DNA of 64,000 bases from assembly GCA_020247055.1 (NCBI GenBank), contig JADCJL010000149.1:1-64000 (forward strand). The letters are read 5' to 3'. The translations under genes were made by a program, and so were the position numbers. The notes beneath the pieces are model-generated. The model had not been told where the DNA came from and ran no database searches. It saw only the letters and a program-made list of their open reading frames with translations. Of this stretch, positions 10,051 to 19,765 are shown in pieces. The stretch's first letter is position 1; each line of letters starts with the position of its first letter. Source of the DNA: Acidobacteriaceae bacterium. GTDB taxonomy: Bacteria > Acidobacteriota > Terriglobia > Bryobacterales > Bryobacteraceae.

Positions 10051-10455
10051 TTACCCTTCGCTCTTACGATGCTGCAAGAAGCTCAGAATGTCGAACTTCC
10101 GAATCTCCCGGTCCGGGAAGAAACTGTTCACCGCCGACTGCTCGTCGTCGTAGACCTCAAACACCGTTTCAAGGCGCGTCAACACGATCAACTCCACCGT
10201 CCGCCGCGACAGATGCACCAGCTTCATCATGCCCCCGGCGCGCCGCGCGCTCGAAAAACACATCACCAGCGCCCCTAAACCCGACGAGTCAATGTAGTTC
10301 ACCTCAGCCAGATTCAGAATCAACCGGCTCTTGCCCGCCGCAATCAACGCGCTCAGCCGCTCGCGCAGCGCCCCGGTCGATTCGCCGGCCACCAGCTGCC
10401 CGGCGCAGTCGAGCACCACGATCCCTTCCTTCTCCCGCTCGGTAATCTCCATCAT
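10051..10455 (-). CDS. STAS-domain anti-sigma factor antagonist
   Basis: A 134-residue SpoIIAA-like protein. The phosphoacceptor motif YIDSSGLGALV is at about 54-64, with Asp56, Ser57 and Ser58. Such proteins bind an anti-sigma kinase when unphosphorylated and so free a sigma factor or partner switch. No RsbW-like kinase is adjacent; instead the preceding gene is a transmembrane histidine kinase whose stop overlaps this start (ATGA). A C-terminal extension (about 25 residues, charged) follows the domain. A link between the two-component pair and partner switching is inferred only from gene order. Confidence 0.9.
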   Translation of the reverse strand: MMEITEREKEGIVVLDCAGQLVAGESTGALRERLSALIAAGKSRLILNLAEVNYIDSSGLGALVMCFSSARRAGGMMKLVHLSRRTVELIVLTRLETVFEVYDDEQSAVNSFFPDREIRKFDILSFLQHRKSEG

Positions 10456-11948
10456 CCTCGCCTCTCCTCCACTCCCATCCCGGCCAGCGACGGAATCCCC
10501 GCCCCCGGCTCCGGACTCGCCGGCAACAGCACCCGGAATCGCGTCCCCTCGCCCACCGTGCTCTCCACCTCTATCTTGCCGAGGTGCGCCCGCACAATCC
10601 AGGCCACGAAGCTCAACCCCAAACCCAAACCCTTCTCCGGATCGCCCCCCGGTACTTTATAGAACCGCTCAAAGATATGCGGCAGACTCTCGGCCGGAAT
10701 GCCCTGCCCGGTATCGGAAAAACACATCTCCACCGTATCGCCCGGCTCTCCCGCCAGCGCCCGCAGCGTCACGTGGATCCTTCCCCCCCGCGGCGTATAC
10801 TTCACCGCGTTCGACAGCAGATTCGCCACCAGCCGCTCCATCTGTACCCGGTCGGCATCCACCCACACCTCCCCCGGCAGCGCAGCGTCAAGCGTCACCC
10901 CGGCATCCTCGGCCGGAATCTGAAACTGGTCCACAATCTCCCTCACCGTCTCGCTCAGGTTCAGCCGCAGAAACTTCAACACCAGATGCCCGGCCTCGGA
11001 CTGCGACAGCAGCAGCAGCGCCCGCACAATACTCGATAAGCGGTCCACATCCTGCAGCGCGTTCACGATGGCGTCCCGATACTGCTCCTTCGTCTTGGCC
11101 GTAAACAGCGCCACCTCCAGCTGCCCCCGGATCGACGTCAACGGCGTCCGCAACTCGTGCGACACGTCGGTGCTGAACCGCCGCACCTGCTCAAAGCCCT
11201 GCGACAACCGGTCCATCATCTTGTTGAACGCATCAATCAACCGGTCGAGCTCATCATCGCTGTCCCGCCCCGGAATCCGCACGTGCAGCGTCGAACTGCT
11301 CACCTCCTGCGCCGTGGCCGCCACCCGGTTCACCGGCTCCAATCCCCGCCGCGCCATGAACCAGCCCAGCACCAGCGTCAGCCCCAACAGCAGCGGCAGC
11401 ACCCGGAAATAATCGCCCACAAACCGCGACGGCAGCGTCTCGTTATCCGTCAGCGTCCGGCCCACCACCAGCAGATACGGCTGACTCGCCGCCCGGATCA
11501 CCCCATAGCGCAATAACAGCGTCGACCCCCGGCCGTCCTTTTTCAGCTTCCACTGCGGCATCCGGCCCGCCAGAATCTGCCGCATCTCCGCCGGCGTCTC
11601 CACGCCAAAGGCCCGGTAGCCGTTGGAAACCTCGAGCACCGTCCCCTCCCGGTCGGCAATCAGAATCATCCGCCGCAGCCGCTCCACGTAGGAGGCATCG
11701 TCCAACTCCCGCGGGTCAAACGTCCAGGTCGCCTGCCCCCGCTCCATCCGCACAAAGCCCCGCACCGCCCGCCACTCTTCCTCGATCAACTCCCGCGTCC
11801 GCGCCTCAATCAACCGCTCGAGACTCACCCGGAAATACACGCCAATCCCCACCAGCAGCAGAGCCAGAATCACCACATAGCTCACCGTCAGCCGGAACCG
11901 CAGGCCGCGGACGATCTTGCCGGTCTCACGCAGCCACGCTTGCAGCAC
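10452..11948 (-). CDS. Transmembrane sensor histidine kinase
   Basis: A 498-residue inner-membrane kinase with helices at about 21-41 (SYVVILALLLVGIGVYF) and 181-201 (FRVLPLLLGLTLVLGWFMA), a periplasmic sensor between them, and HAMP at about 200-250. The HisKA motif FSTDVSHELRTPLTSI puts the phosphoacceptor at His264. ATPase boxes are LLSNAVKYTPRGG (N), DTGQGIPAE (G1) and GLGLGLSFV (G2). Start is a GTG at 11946-11948, 3 bases after the response-regulator stop, with a GGAG site inside that gene's end. The kinase resembles the copper-sensing CusS/heavy-metal group in layout, but the sensor sequence gives no ligand. Confidence 0.95.
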   Translation of the reverse strand: MLQAWLRETGKIVRGLRFRLTVSYVVILALLLVGIGVYFRVSLERLIEARTRELIEEEWRAVRGFVRMERGQATWTFDPRELDDASYVERLRRMILIADREGTVLEVSNGYRAFGVETPAEMRQILAGRMPQWKLKKDGRGSTLLLRYGVIRAASQPYLLVVGRTLTDNETLPSRFVGDYFRVLPLLLGLTLVLGWFMARRGLEPVNRVAATAQEVSSSTLHVRIPGRDSDDELDRLIDAFNKMMDRLSQGFEQVRRFSTDVSHELRTPLTSIRGQLEVALFTAKTKEQYRDAIVNALQDVDRLSSIVRALLLLSQSEAGHLVLKFLRLNLSETVREIVDQFQIPAEDAGVTLDAALPGEVWVDADRVQMERLVANLLSNAVKYTPRGGRIHVTLRALAGEPGDTVEMCFSDTGQGIPAESLPHIFERFYKVPGGDPEKGLGLGLSFVAWIVRAHLGKIEVESTVGEGTRFRVLLPASPEPGAGIPSLAGMGVEERRG

Positions 11949-11951
11949 GGT

Positions 11952-12650
11952 TTACTCCTGCTCGCCGCCCTTGTCCGGAACGTCGATCAGATAGCCGATC
12001 CCCCGCACCGTATGAATCAGCCGCACCGGAAAACGGTCGTCAATCTTGCTCCGCAGGTGCCGGATGTAGACATCGACAATGTTGGTCAACCCGTCGTAGT
12101 CCATGTCCCAGACATGTTCGACAATCATCGTCCGGCTCAGCGGCCGCCCCCGGTTCCGCATCAGATACTCGAGAATGCTGAACTCTTTCGGCGCCAGGTC
12201 AATGTTCTCTCCCGCCCGCGACACCTTCCGCCGGATGCAATCCAGCATCAGATCGCCCACCTGCAGCCGGTCCTGCAACGGCGCCCCCCGCCGCAGCAGC
12301 GCCTTCACCCGCGCGAGAAACTCCACCACCGCAAACGGCTTGCTGATGTAGTCGTCCGCCCCCGCCTCCAATCCCTGCACCCGGTCATCCACGTTGCTCC
12401 GCGCGCTCAGAATCAGCACCGGCGGACTCACCTTCCGGTTCCGAATCTTCGCCAGCACCTTCAGCCCGTCCATGTCCGGCAGATTCAGGTCCAACACCAC
12501 CAGATCGTGCGCCGCGCTATGCAAAGCCTCGAGCGCACTCGTCCCATCGTGTACCGTCGACACGACATAACCGGCGCTTTCGAGGCCTCTGCTCAGAAAG
12601 TCCGCAATCCGCCTCTCGTCCTCGACGACGAGAACCCGTGTAGTTTCCAT
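11952..12650 (-). CDS. OmpR-family response regulator
   Basis: A 232-residue DNA-binding regulator. The receiver domain has acidic residues in VVEDERR (about 8-14), phosphoacceptor Asp54 in VVLDLNLPDMDG, and Lys in YISKPF. The winged-helix effector carries DLAPKEFSILEYLMRNRGR and the recognition region NIVDVYIRHLRSKID. It is first in the operon with the cognate kinase, STAS protein and nuoI. The 58 bases upstream hold an AT-richer stretch with possible promoter elements that I cannot assign firmly. No nearby target gene is evident. Confidence 0.95.
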   Translation of the reverse strand: METTRVLVVEDERRIADFLSRGLESAGYVVSTVHDGTSALEALHSAAHDLVVLDLNLPDMDGLKVLAKIRNRKVSPPVLILSARSNVDDRVQGLEAGADDYISKPFAVVEFLARVKALLRRGAPLQDRLQVGDLMLDCIRRKVSRAGENIDLAPKEFSILEYLMRNRGRPLSRTMIVEHVWDMDYDGLTNIVDVYIRHLRSKIDDRFPVRLIHTVRGIGYLIDVPDKGGEQE

Positions 12651-12708
12651 GTTCGCTCAATCCTCTAAACGCCGGACTCGTAGAATACAACATTTCACGC
12701 GCCGCTTC

Positions 12709-13692
12709 TCAATACCCGCTCGCTTCCACCGGCAGCGCCCCCTCGCCCACCACCAGCGGCCTCGCCACCATCAACCGCACCGCCACTTCGCAAGCCGCCG
12801 CCCGCCGCGCCAATCCCTCCGGGTGCAGCAGCAGCGACCCGCTCTCCACTTCCGGCCCGTCCGCCTTCACGCAGTACACCACCTCCTCGCCCATCCCCCC
12901 GGCGCCCACCGCGAACCCGTCGCCCGCCAGCAGCTTCCCCGCCCCCGCCGCGCAGTCCTGCAGCGCCAACCCCCACGGATAGAAGTACCCGTCCCAGCCC
13001 GCCACGTCAAACGGATGATGGTCCGTCACCACCTCGTGCAGCCAGTTGTCTTTCTTCACCACCAGTGAAAACGCCCCCCGCTCGGCGTGCACCGGCAGCG
13101 CCAGCGGCCGCCGGATATCCCGCTCGCCGTACGGCGCATCTTCCCGCAGTTGGCCCATCCCGTTGCGATGCCCGCGCGGAATCCGCACCGCGCCCCGGCT
13201 CTCGATCACCAGAAACCGGTGCCGCACCGGGTTCATCCGCAGCCGGTGCAGAATCCCCCGCGGGATGACGAGAAACTCCCCCGCCTGATAGGGCAGCTCC
13301 CCCATCTGCGTCTCCAGCGTTCCGGCCCCCTCCGTCACAAACAGCACCTCATCGGCCTGTGCATTCCGGTAAAAGCCGCTCTTGTGCGGCGTCCACGTGT
13401 GCAGCGCCACCTCGTCGTTCCACAGCAGCGGAACCCGGTCGGCCGCCGCTAGCCGGTGCGTCCGGAAGTGCCGGTAACGCAGCGGCTGCGCCGGCTCTCT
13501 CTTCCAAACCAATTCAAACGCCTGCCGCGTCGAAACCACGCGCCCCGGGTCGTTGACATGGTACAGCCGGCTCAGCGCCCCGCCGTAGCCCCCGCTCCCG
13601 GCCAGCGCCACGAAATGGTCTCCGCCATCGGCCCGCATAAACGTGGCGTTCCGCTTCCGCGGCACCACCCCCAACTGATGATAGATCGGCAT
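12709..13692 (-). CDS. Homogentisate 1,2-dioxygenase-like cupin, possibly inactive
   Basis: A 327-residue protein resembling the short bacterial homogentisate dioxygenases: N-terminal cupin with GFYRNAQADEVLFVTEGAGT and GEFLVIPRGILHRL, then HHPFDVAGWDGYFYPWGLAL. After that it departs from the family. The PPPVHQ-type region is missing, the usual His of HSN-x-DEV is replaced in GAGGMGEEVVYCV, and the second HGP histidine after SLLLHPEGL is absent. Only the glutamate and one histidine remain, so ring cleavage may be lost. It is last in a minus-strand pair with the upstream acyl-CoA synthetase, 4 bases apart. A role in aromatic amino-acid breakdown is uncertain. Confidence 0.7.
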   Translation of the reverse strand: MPIYHQLGVVPRKRNATFMRADGGDHFVALAGSGGYGGALSRLYHVNDPGRVVSTRQAFELVWKREPAQPLRYRHFRTHRLAAADRVPLLWNDEVALHTWTPHKSGFYRNAQADEVLFVTEGAGTLETQMGELPYQAGEFLVIPRGILHRLRMNPVRHRFLVIESRGAVRIPRGHRNGMGQLREDAPYGERDIRRPLALPVHAERGAFSLVVKKDNWLHEVVTDHHPFDVAGWDGYFYPWGLALQDCAAGAGKLLAGDGFAVGAGGMGEEVVYCVKADGPEVESGSLLLHPEGLARRAAACEVAVRLMVARPLVVGEGALPVEASGY

Positions 13693-13696
13693 ATCG

Positions 13697-15547
13697 TTAT
13701 CGAAACTCCTCCAACACTTCCGGATTCTCCAGATTACTCGTATCCCCCAGCGGCAGCCCCAGCCGCGCCGCCCGCACCAGCCGCCGCATCACCTTCCCGT
13801 TGCGCGTCTTCGGCAGCCCGGAAACAAACCGCACCTCCCGCGGCCGCAATGGCTTGCCCAACTCCCGCGCCACCAGCTCCGCCACCTCCGCCGCCGACAC
13901 CTCCCCCTGCCGCACGCAATACACGATCAACTCGCTCCCCTTCAACGCGTCCGGTACCCCAATCGCCGCCGCCTCCCGCACCGCCGCGTGCGACGTCACA
14001 ATCGTCTCCACCTCGGCCGGCCCCACCCGTTTCCCCGCAATCTTGATCGTATCGTCGCTCCGGCCGTGGATGTACCAGAACCCGTCTTCATCCCTTGCCG
14101 CGAAGTCCCCGTGCCGCCACACCCCCGGAAACTGCGACCAGTAAGTCTCCTCATACCGCGCCGGATCTTTGTAGAAACCCCGCGCCATGCCGATCCACGG
14201 CTGCCGCACCACCAACTCCCCTACCCCCTCCCCGTCCGCGTCCACGATGTCCGCGGCCATCCCCGGGCAAGGAGCCGAAAACGCGCACGGCTTAATCGGC
14301 AGCAGCGGGTTCGAACACAGGATCCCGCCCGACGCCTCCGTCCCGCCCGAATAGTTAATCAGCGGCAGCCTCCCCCGCCCCACTTTCTCAAACAGCCACA
14401 TCCACGCATCCCGCGTCCACGGCTCCCCCGTCGAACCCAGCAGCCGCAGCCGCGCCATCTCCTGCCGCACCGGCGCCCCCATCAACGTCCGCACCAGCGT
14501 CGGCGACACCCCCAGCACCTCCACCCCCTGCCGGTCGGTAAACGCCCACAGGTGCTCCGGGCCGCCATCATAAAGCGCCATCGTCGCCCCCAGCAGCAGA
14601 CTGCCATAAATCAGCCACGGCCCCATCATCCAGCCGATATCCGTCAGCCAGCTCACCCGCGTCCCCGGCCCCACGTCCATGTTGAGCGCCATATCCTGCG
14701 CCCCTTTCACCGGAAAGCCGCAGTGCGTATGCAGAATCCCCTTCGGTGCCCCCGTCGTCCCCGAAGTGTAGATCAGCAGCAGCGGATCCTCAGCCGAAAC
14801 CCGCTCCGGCGCCGCGTCCCCCGCCAACTCGCAAAACTCCCGCCAGCCAATGTCCCGCCCCGGGCGCATCGCCACCGCATGCCCCTCCACGCGCTCAACC
14901 ACAATCACCAACTCCGCCGCGTCCGCCTCGTCCACCGCCCGCTTGGCCTCAATCAGCTTCCCGCGCCTCGGAAACGCATTGCAAGTAAAAACCGCCTTAG
15001 CGCCCACATCCCGCAGCCGCGCCGCCATCGCCGACGGACCGAACCCCGTAAACAGCGGCACCGCCACCGCCCCAATCCGCGCCAGCGCCACCATCACCGC
15101 CACCGTCTCCGGCATCATCGGCAGATGCACGCCCACCGCATCACCCTTCCGAATCCCCATCGCCCGCAACCCGCCCGCGCACCGCTCCACCGCCAACCGC
15201 AGCGCCCGGTAGCTCCAGGACCGCGTCACTCCCTCTTCCCCCTCCCACACCACCGCCGGCTGCCGCGCCGGCCCCTTGGCCAGGCACGCCGTCCCGATGT
15301 TCATCTCCCCGTCCACGCACCATCGCGTCCAGGCGATCCCGCGCGAACAGTCCATCACCTGCGTGTACGGCCGGTCCCACGGCAAATCGAGAAACCGCAG
15401 CCACTCCCCGGTAAACCACGCCGGGTCCGCCGCCGCCTTCGCCTCGAGCTCGGCATACGACCCCAAACTCACTTGCGCAAGAAACCGGGTGAGTTGCGCC
15501 CGCTCGATTGTCGCCGCATCCGGCCGCCAGACTATAGCTTCGGGCAT
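13697..15547 (-). CDS. Acetyl/acyl-CoA synthetase-like AMP-forming ligase
   Basis: A 616-residue ANL enzyme starting [20 protein letters not shown]. Motifs are [18 protein letters not shown] (nucleotide loop), [47 protein letters not shown], and [16 protein letters not shown] with the conserved C-terminal lysine. The N-terminal part is ACAS-like. Substrate is not evident: the sequence looks closer to plant AAE17/18-type enzymes than to the true Acs at 4607-6559. Its pairing with a homogentisate-dioxygenase-like gene would suit acetoacetate activation, but that is inference. An in-frame open stretch continues upstream to 16831 antisense to ornithine cyclodeaminase and is not part of the gene. 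Confidence 0.88.
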   Translation of the reverse strand: MPEAIVWRPDAATIERAQLTRFLAQVSLGSYAELEAKAAADPAWFTGEWLRFLDLPWDRPYTQVMDCSRGIAWTRWCVDGEMNIGTACLAKGPARQPAVVWEGEEGVTRSWSYRALRLAVERCAGGLRAMGIRKGDAVGVHLPMMPETVAVMVALARIGAVAVPLFTGFGPSAMAARLRDVGAKAVFTCNAFPRRGKLIEAKRAVDEADAAELVIVVERVEGHAVAMRPGRDIGWREFCELAGDAAPERVSAEDPLLLIYTSGTTGAPKGILHTHCGFPVKGAQDMALNMDVGPGTRVSWLTDIGWMMGPWLIYGSLLLGATMALYDGGPEHLWAFTDRQGVEVLGVSPTLVRTLMGAPVRQEMARLRLLGSTGEPWTRDAWMWLFEKVGRGRLPLINYSGGTEASGGILCSNPLLPIKPCAFSAPCPGMAADIVDADGEGVGELVVRQPWIGMARGFYKDPARYEETYWSQFPGVWRHGDFAARDEDGFWYIHGRSDDTIKIAGKRVGPAEVETIVTSHAAVREAAAIGVPDALKGSELIVYCVRQGEVSAAEVAELVARELGKPLRPREVRFVSGLPKTRNGKVMRRLVRAARLGLPLGDTSNLENPEVLEEFR

Positions 15548-15571
15548 GAATCCATTATCCTGTAAGGACGC

Positions 15572-16789
15572 ATGTATCACGAAACCGTCGAAGCGCAGGG
15601 CCACCTGATCGACAGTCACATCATGGAGCGCATCTTCGATACCGTTGTCGAGTATCAGGGCCGCTTTGAAGTCGAAGTCTTTCAGATCGGGCGCACCAAT
15701 AGCGAACCGTCCCATCTCCGGCTCCGCATCGAAACCCCCACCGGCGAACTCATGGACAAGGTGCTCGGCCAGCTCCTCGGCCTCGGCTGCACCCCGGTCG
15801 ACTCCCGCGACGCCGAAACCCGCCTCGTCGAACGCGACTGCTGCGCCCCCGAAGACTTCTACTCCACCACGAACCAGCGCACCGAAATCCGCCACGGCGG
15901 CGCCTGGCTCACGGTCGACAAGCAGCGCATGGACGCCTGCATTGTCGTAGAAAACGGAGCTGCCTCCTGCCGCAAACTCCGCAACGTCAAGGCCGGCGAC
16001 GCCGTCGTCGTCGGCATGCGCGGCATCCGCGTTATCCCGGAATCGAAAGAACGCGACCGCCACGGCTTCGCCTTCATGAGCAACGAAATCAGCTCCGAGC
16101 GCCAGGTGGAGACCGCCGTCAGCCAGACGGCCGCTCTCATCGAGCAGATGCGCGCCGAAGGCAAAACCGTCGTCGTCGTCGCCGGGCCGGTCGTCGTCCA
16201 CACCGGCGGCGTCAAGCCCCTTGGCGCCCTCATCCGCGCGGGCTTTGTCGACGCCCTCCTGTGCGGCAACGCTCTCGCCGTCCACGATATTGAAGCCGCC
16301 CTGCTCGGCACCTCGCTCGGCGTTCGCATGCAGGACGGCCGCCTTGAAGAACACGGCCACCGCAATCACATGCGCGCCATCAACGCCATCTATCACGCCG
16401 GCGGCATCCGCGGCGCGGTCGAATCGGGCCGCTTGCAAAGCGGCATTATGTACGAGTGCGTCAAAGCCAACGTGCCCTTCGTCCTCGCCGGCAGCCTCCG
16501 CGATGACGGCCCCCTGCCCGACACCATCACCGACATGAACCAGGCCCAGGACGCCTACAACGAACACGCCCACGGCGCCGGTCTCGTCCTCTGCCTCAGC
16601 TCCATGCTCCACTCCATCGCCACCGGCAATATGCTGCCCGGCTGGGTCAAAACCGTCTGCGTCGACATCAACCCCGCCGTCGCCACCAAACTCAGCGACC
16701 GCGGCACCGGCCAGGCCGTCGGCGTCGTCACCGACGTCGGCCTCTTCCTCGACCACCTCGCCAAAAAACTGGTGCCCGGCGCAGAGTAA
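15572..16789 (+). CDS. Ornithine cyclodeaminase (TIGR00300/LOR-SDH family)
   Basis: A 405-residue stand-alone member of the family first annotated as 'LOR/SDH bifunctional enzyme conserved region'. Members have been shown to convert ornithine to proline with ammonia release (archaeal enzyme and the C-terminal part of cyanobacterial AgrE/ArgZ). The N-terminal domain has [20 protein letters not shown]; a Rossmann-like NAD-binding core carries [20 protein letters not shown] and [20 protein letters not shown]. Later motifs are [10 protein letters not shown] and [14 protein letters not shown]. The N-terminal arginine dihydrolase part of AgrE is absent. An AAGGA site precedes the ATG. It is transcribed divergently from the synthetase gene (24 bases) and leads into queF. 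Confidence 0.85.
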   Translation: MYHETVEAQGHLIDSHIMERIFDTVVEYQGRFEVEVFQIGRTNSEPSHLRLRIETPTGELMDKVLGQLLGLGCTPVDSRDAETRLVERDCCAPEDFYSTTNQRTEIRHGGAWLTVDKQRMDACIVVENGAASCRKLRNVKAGDAVVVGMRGIRVIPESKERDRHGFAFMSNEISSERQVETAVSQTAALIEQMRAEGKTVVVVAGPVVVHTGGVKPLGALIRAGFVDALLCGNALAVHDIEAALLGTSLGVRMQDGRLEEHGHRNHMRAINAIYHAGGIRGAVESGRLQSGIMYECVKANVPFVLAGSLRDDGPLPDTITDMNQAQDAYNEHAHGAGLVLCLSSMLHSIATGNMLPGWVKTVCVDINPAVATKLSDRGTGQAVGVVTDVGLFLDHLAKKLVPGAE

Positions 16790-16811
16790 ATGGGTCAAGA
16801 GTGACTTTGTC

Positions 16812-17234
16812 ATGAGTAAATCCGTAAACAAGAAACCCGCTTACACCGACGAACACGCCGCCTCCGGCCTCGACGCCCCCCTGCCCGACATCGAAACCTG
16901 GCCCAACCAGTTCCGCACCGGCTACGAAATCGAGATCGTCAATCCCGAATTCACCAGCGTCTGCCCCAAAACCGGCCTCCCCGACCACGGCACGCTCACC
17001 CTCCGCTACATCCCCGACCAGCACTGCCTCGAACTCAAGTCGCTCAAAATGTACTGGCTCGCCTACCGCAACCTCGGCATCTTCCAGGAAAACGTTGTCA
17101 ACCGCTTCCTCGCCGACCTCGTCCGCGCCGCCCAGCCCCTTGAAGCCACCGTCATCGGCGACTTCATGCCCCGCGGCGGCATCCCGTCCAAGATCACCGC
17201 CCGCTACGTCAGGAAAACCAAGCGTGGACGCTGA
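16812..17234 (+). CDS. queF: NADPH-dependent 7-cyano-7-deazaguanine reductase
   Basis: A 140-residue unimodular QueF, which reduces preQ0 to preQ1 in queuosine biosynthesis. The signature [17 protein letters not shown] contains the catalytic cysteine that forms the thioimide with preQ0. [16 protein letters not shown] matches the QueF motif for NADPH and substrate binding, and [15 protein letters not shown] closes the fold. No other queuosine genes are present in this window. The gene starts 22 bases after ornithine cyclodeaminase, and its last 11 bases overlap the GTG-started methyltransferase gene. Confidence 0.96.
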   Translation: MSKSVNKKPAYTDEHAASGLDAPLPDIETWPNQFRTGYEIEIVNPEFTSVCPKTGLPDHGTLTLRYIPDQHCLELKSLKMYWLAYRNLGIFQENVVNRFLADLVRAAQPLEATVIGDFMPRGGIPSKITARYVRKTKRGR

Positions 17235-18657
17235 GCACCCCCTCGAACAGGCCGTCCGCGAAATCCGCGAACGCGTCCAGGCCCGCCACCCCCAGGGCGC
17301 CCACAGCCGCTTCGCCATCCCCGTCGCCGACCTCCTGCCCCTGCTCCACGCCCGCGACGCGGCCGAAGCCAAAGTGGCCGCCATCGGCACGGTCAACCCC
17401 CGGCCCCCCGGCCTCAAAAATTCGCTCATCCAATCCTGGAAGCGTCTCCTCGCCCGCCTCCTCGACTGGCACGTCCGCGAACAGGTCGAGTTCAACCGCG
17501 GCGCCATCAACGCCGTCCAGGCCACGCTCGAAGCCCTCAACGAACACAACCGCGCCCTGCGCGACATCGCCCTGGCGCTCGAAGAAAACGCCCGGCGGAT
17601 GGACACCGTCGAATCCCGCCTCGCCGCCGCCGAATCCGCCTTCTCGAACATCGACGGCCTCCGCGAACAGGCCCGCGAACTCGCCGACGTCCGCCTCCAC
17701 TGGCACGAATGGCGCCAGGAGTGGGAGCGCAAACTCAGCGTCAACGAAGTGCAGTTCCTCCGCAGCGTCGCCGACCTCAACGGAGCCTACCAGCACCGCA
17801 CCGCTCAACTCGAAGCCAACTTCCGCGACATCGTCTCCCGCCAGCACCGCGACTTTGAAGGCCTCGTCGCCCGCTCGAACGAAGCCACCCAAGCCCGCTT
17901 CTGGGCCGACTTCGCCAAGGTCCGCGAAGAGTACGAACGCCTCATCCACGCCGAACTCCGCACCATCCGGCAGAAAGCCTTCGCCGCCGCGGCCCACCCG
18001 CCGCCCGCCGCTCCGGCCCCCCCCGCCTACGACTTCATCCACTTCGCCAACCGCTTCCGCGGCCCCGCAGCCTACGTGCGCGCCAACTACGCCGCCTATC
18101 TCCCCCTGTTCGCCGGCCGCCAGAACATCGCCGACCTCGGCTGCGGCCGCGGCGAGTTCCTCGCCCTCCTGGCCGAAAACGGCCTCACCGCCACCGGCGT
18201 CGACGGCGATGCCGAATCGGTCGGCCTCTGCCTCGCCCAGGGCCTGACGGCCGTCGAAGCCGACCTGTTCGCCTGGCTCGACGCCCAGCCCGACCATTCG
18301 CTCGACGGCATCTTCTGCGGCCAGGTCATCGAACACCTGCCCCCGCCCCTCGTCCCCCGCCTGTTTAGCCTCTGCGCCGCCAAGTCCCGCCCCGGCGCGG
18401 TGGCCGTCTTTGAAACGCCGAACCCGGAGTGCCTCGCCATCTTCGCCTCGCACTTCTATCTCGACCCGACCCACCAGCGCCCGGTCCCGCCCGCCCTCGC
18501 CGCCCACTACCTCGAAGAGGCCGGCTACGGACGGCTCGAAATCCGCCGCCTCGCCCCGGCCATCGACTCCATGCCCTCGCTCGCCGCCCTACCCGCCGAA
18601 TTCCGCGAGGCGTTCTTCGGCTGCCTCGACTACGCCGCCATCGGCACCCGGCTCTAA
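17224..18657 (+). CDS. Coiled-coil protein with C-terminal SAM-dependent methyltransferase
   Basis: I start this at a GTG (17224) overlapping the queF end by 11 bases, giving 477 residues. About 90-290 is heptad-rich and predicted coiled coil (for example EARMD-like stretches around EALNEHNRALRDIALALEEN). From about 330 a Rossmann methyltransferase follows: NIADLGCGRGEFLALLAENG is motif I, TGVDGDAES motif II, and IFCGQVIEHLPPPLV motif IV. The layout recalls chain-terminating methyltransferases in O-antigen synthesis, where a coiled coil acts as a spacer, but no polysaccharide cluster is here. Its stop shares the tetranucleotide CTAA with the convergent oxidoreductase gene. Confidence 0.85.
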   Translation: MDAEHPLEQAVREIRERVQARHPQGAHSRFAIPVADLLPLLHARDAAEAKVAAIGTVNPRPPGLKNSLIQSWKRLLARLLDWHVREQVEFNRGAINAVQATLEALNEHNRALRDIALALEENARRMDTVESRLAAAESAFSNIDGLREQARELADVRLHWHEWRQEWERKLSVNEVQFLRSVADLNGAYQHRTAQLEANFRDIVSRQHRDFEGLVARSNEATQARFWADFAKVREEYERLIHAELRTIRQKAFAAAAHPPPAAPAPPAYDFIHFANRFRGPAAYVRANYAAYLPLFAGRQNIADLGCGRGEFLALLAENGLTATGVDGDAESVGLCLAQGLTAVEADLFAWLDAQPDHSLDGIFCGQVIEHLPPPLVPRLFSLCAAKSRPGAVAVFETPNPECLAIFASHFYLDPTHQRPVPPALAAHYLEEAGYGRLEIRRLAPAIDSMPSLAALPAEFREAFFGCLDYAAIGTRL

Positions 18658-19724
18658 ATCCGCACCGGCCGGTGCGCCCGCACCGACTCGTGCGCGGCCA
18701 GCGTCGTCTCGTTCACCGCCCAGATGTCGCTCAGCGGCATCGTGCACTTCTGCCCCGCGAACGCCCAGCCCAGAAAGTCGACAAACACCTGCCCCGCCTC
18801 CGGCAGCGGGCTCACCACCACCGGCTTCTTCCCCCGCTCCATCAGCGTCAACCCCGTCGCCGCCATGTACTCCACCACGCCCTTCGACCCGGCAATCCGC
18901 ACCCGGTCATCCCCGTGCGTCGGCGCCTCGTCCGGGCGGTAGTAGTCCATGTGCAGCGACGCCGACCCGCCGTTATCGAGCTTCAAAATGGTGGTCGTCG
19001 TGTTCTCCATCTGCCCCAGTCCCGCCCCGGCGCCCACCTGCGCCTGGTAGGAAAACGCCTCGGTGAACTCCCGCCCCGAACAGTGCCGCATCAGGTCGAA
19101 CATGTGAATCCCGATCCAGAGAATCGTCGAGCCATACGTCTTCTGATTCCGGTACCACTGCGCCCGGTTGCCCGCCTTGTAGCTCTTCTGGCTGCTGATC
19201 TGGCCCACCTCGCCGATCACCCCGCTTGTCACAATCTCGCGCAGCTTGGCGTAGTGCGGCTCGTAGCGCATCGGCAGAATCAGCTGCACCGGCTGCCCGG
19301 ACCGCTCGATCGCCTTCTTCACCCGCTCGTACTCCCGCCGGTCAATCGCCAGCGGCTTTTCGGCAATCATTGGCAGCTTGCGCTCGGCGCACTCGAGCGC
19401 CGCGCCCGCCCGCGCGCCGTTGTCGTTGCAAATCGCCACCACGTCCGGCTTCACCTCATCGAGCATCTTCCGGTAATCGGTGTACTGTTTGGCGTTGCGC
19501 AGCGCCGGCCGGCCGGCCACAATCTTCAAACCGTCCGGGTCCGACTCGGCCACCGCCACCAGTTCCACGTCCGGCAGCTTCGGCAGCGGCGTCAGCACGT
19601 CGCCGATGTGGCCCACCGTGCCGATGACGGCCAAACGGAGCTTCCGCGGCAAACGCAGCGGAGCCACCAAACTCAATAAAACATCCCTTCTCGTCATAAA
19701 GATTGCCGCTTGTGATTCTCCCAT
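18654..19724 (-). CDS. Gfo/Idh/MocA-family oxidoreductase, probably exported
   Basis: A 356-residue dehydrogenase-like protein. The N-terminus MGESQAAIFMTRRDVLLSLV looks like a twin-arginine signal (RR followed by a hydrophobic stretch). The NAD-binding fold then begins with LRLAVIGTVGHIGDVL, and the family motif is MIAEKPLAIDRREY. The C-terminal barrel half has YRNQKTYGSTILWIGIHMFD with the catalytic-region histidine. Such enzymes oxidise or epimerise sugars using bound NAD(P). The start at 19724 is favoured by GGGGGAG at 19733-19739, 8 bases away. The ATG lies at the edge of the tandem duplication described for 19722-23257. Confidence 0.88.
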   Translation of the reverse strand: MGESQAAIFMTRRDVLLSLVAPLRLPRKLRLAVIGTVGHIGDVLTPLPKLPDVELVAVAESDPDGLKIVAGRPALRNAKQYTDYRKMLDEVKPDVVAICNDNGARAGAALECAERKLPMIAEKPLAIDRREYERVKKAIERSGQPVQLILPMRYEPHYAKLREIVTSGVIGEVGQISSQKSYKAGNRAQWYRNQKTYGSTILWIGIHMFDLMRHCSGREFTEAFSYQAQVGAGAGLGQMENTTTTILKLDNGGSASLHMDYYRPDEAPTHGDDRVRIAGSKGVVEYMAATGLTLMERGKKPVVVSPLPEAGQVFVDFLGWAFAGQKCTMPLSDIWAVNETTLAAHESVRAHRPVRI

Positions 19725-19765
19725 AAAGCTATCTCCCCCAAGTACCGATAGCCCTGAGAGGACGA

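Noticed and set aside
8174-10153. One 659-codon plus-strand gene covering the mutarotase and beyond
   Set aside because: After 9188 the frame reads antisense through nuoI and loses sense; the real coding signal shifts frame and ends at 9534.
13697-16831. Single minus-strand frame of more than 1000 codons including the acyl-CoA synthetase
   Set aside because: Only 13697-15547 has protein-like sequence; the upstream part is antisense to ornithine cyclodeaminase and is Gly/Asp/Val-rich shadow sequence.
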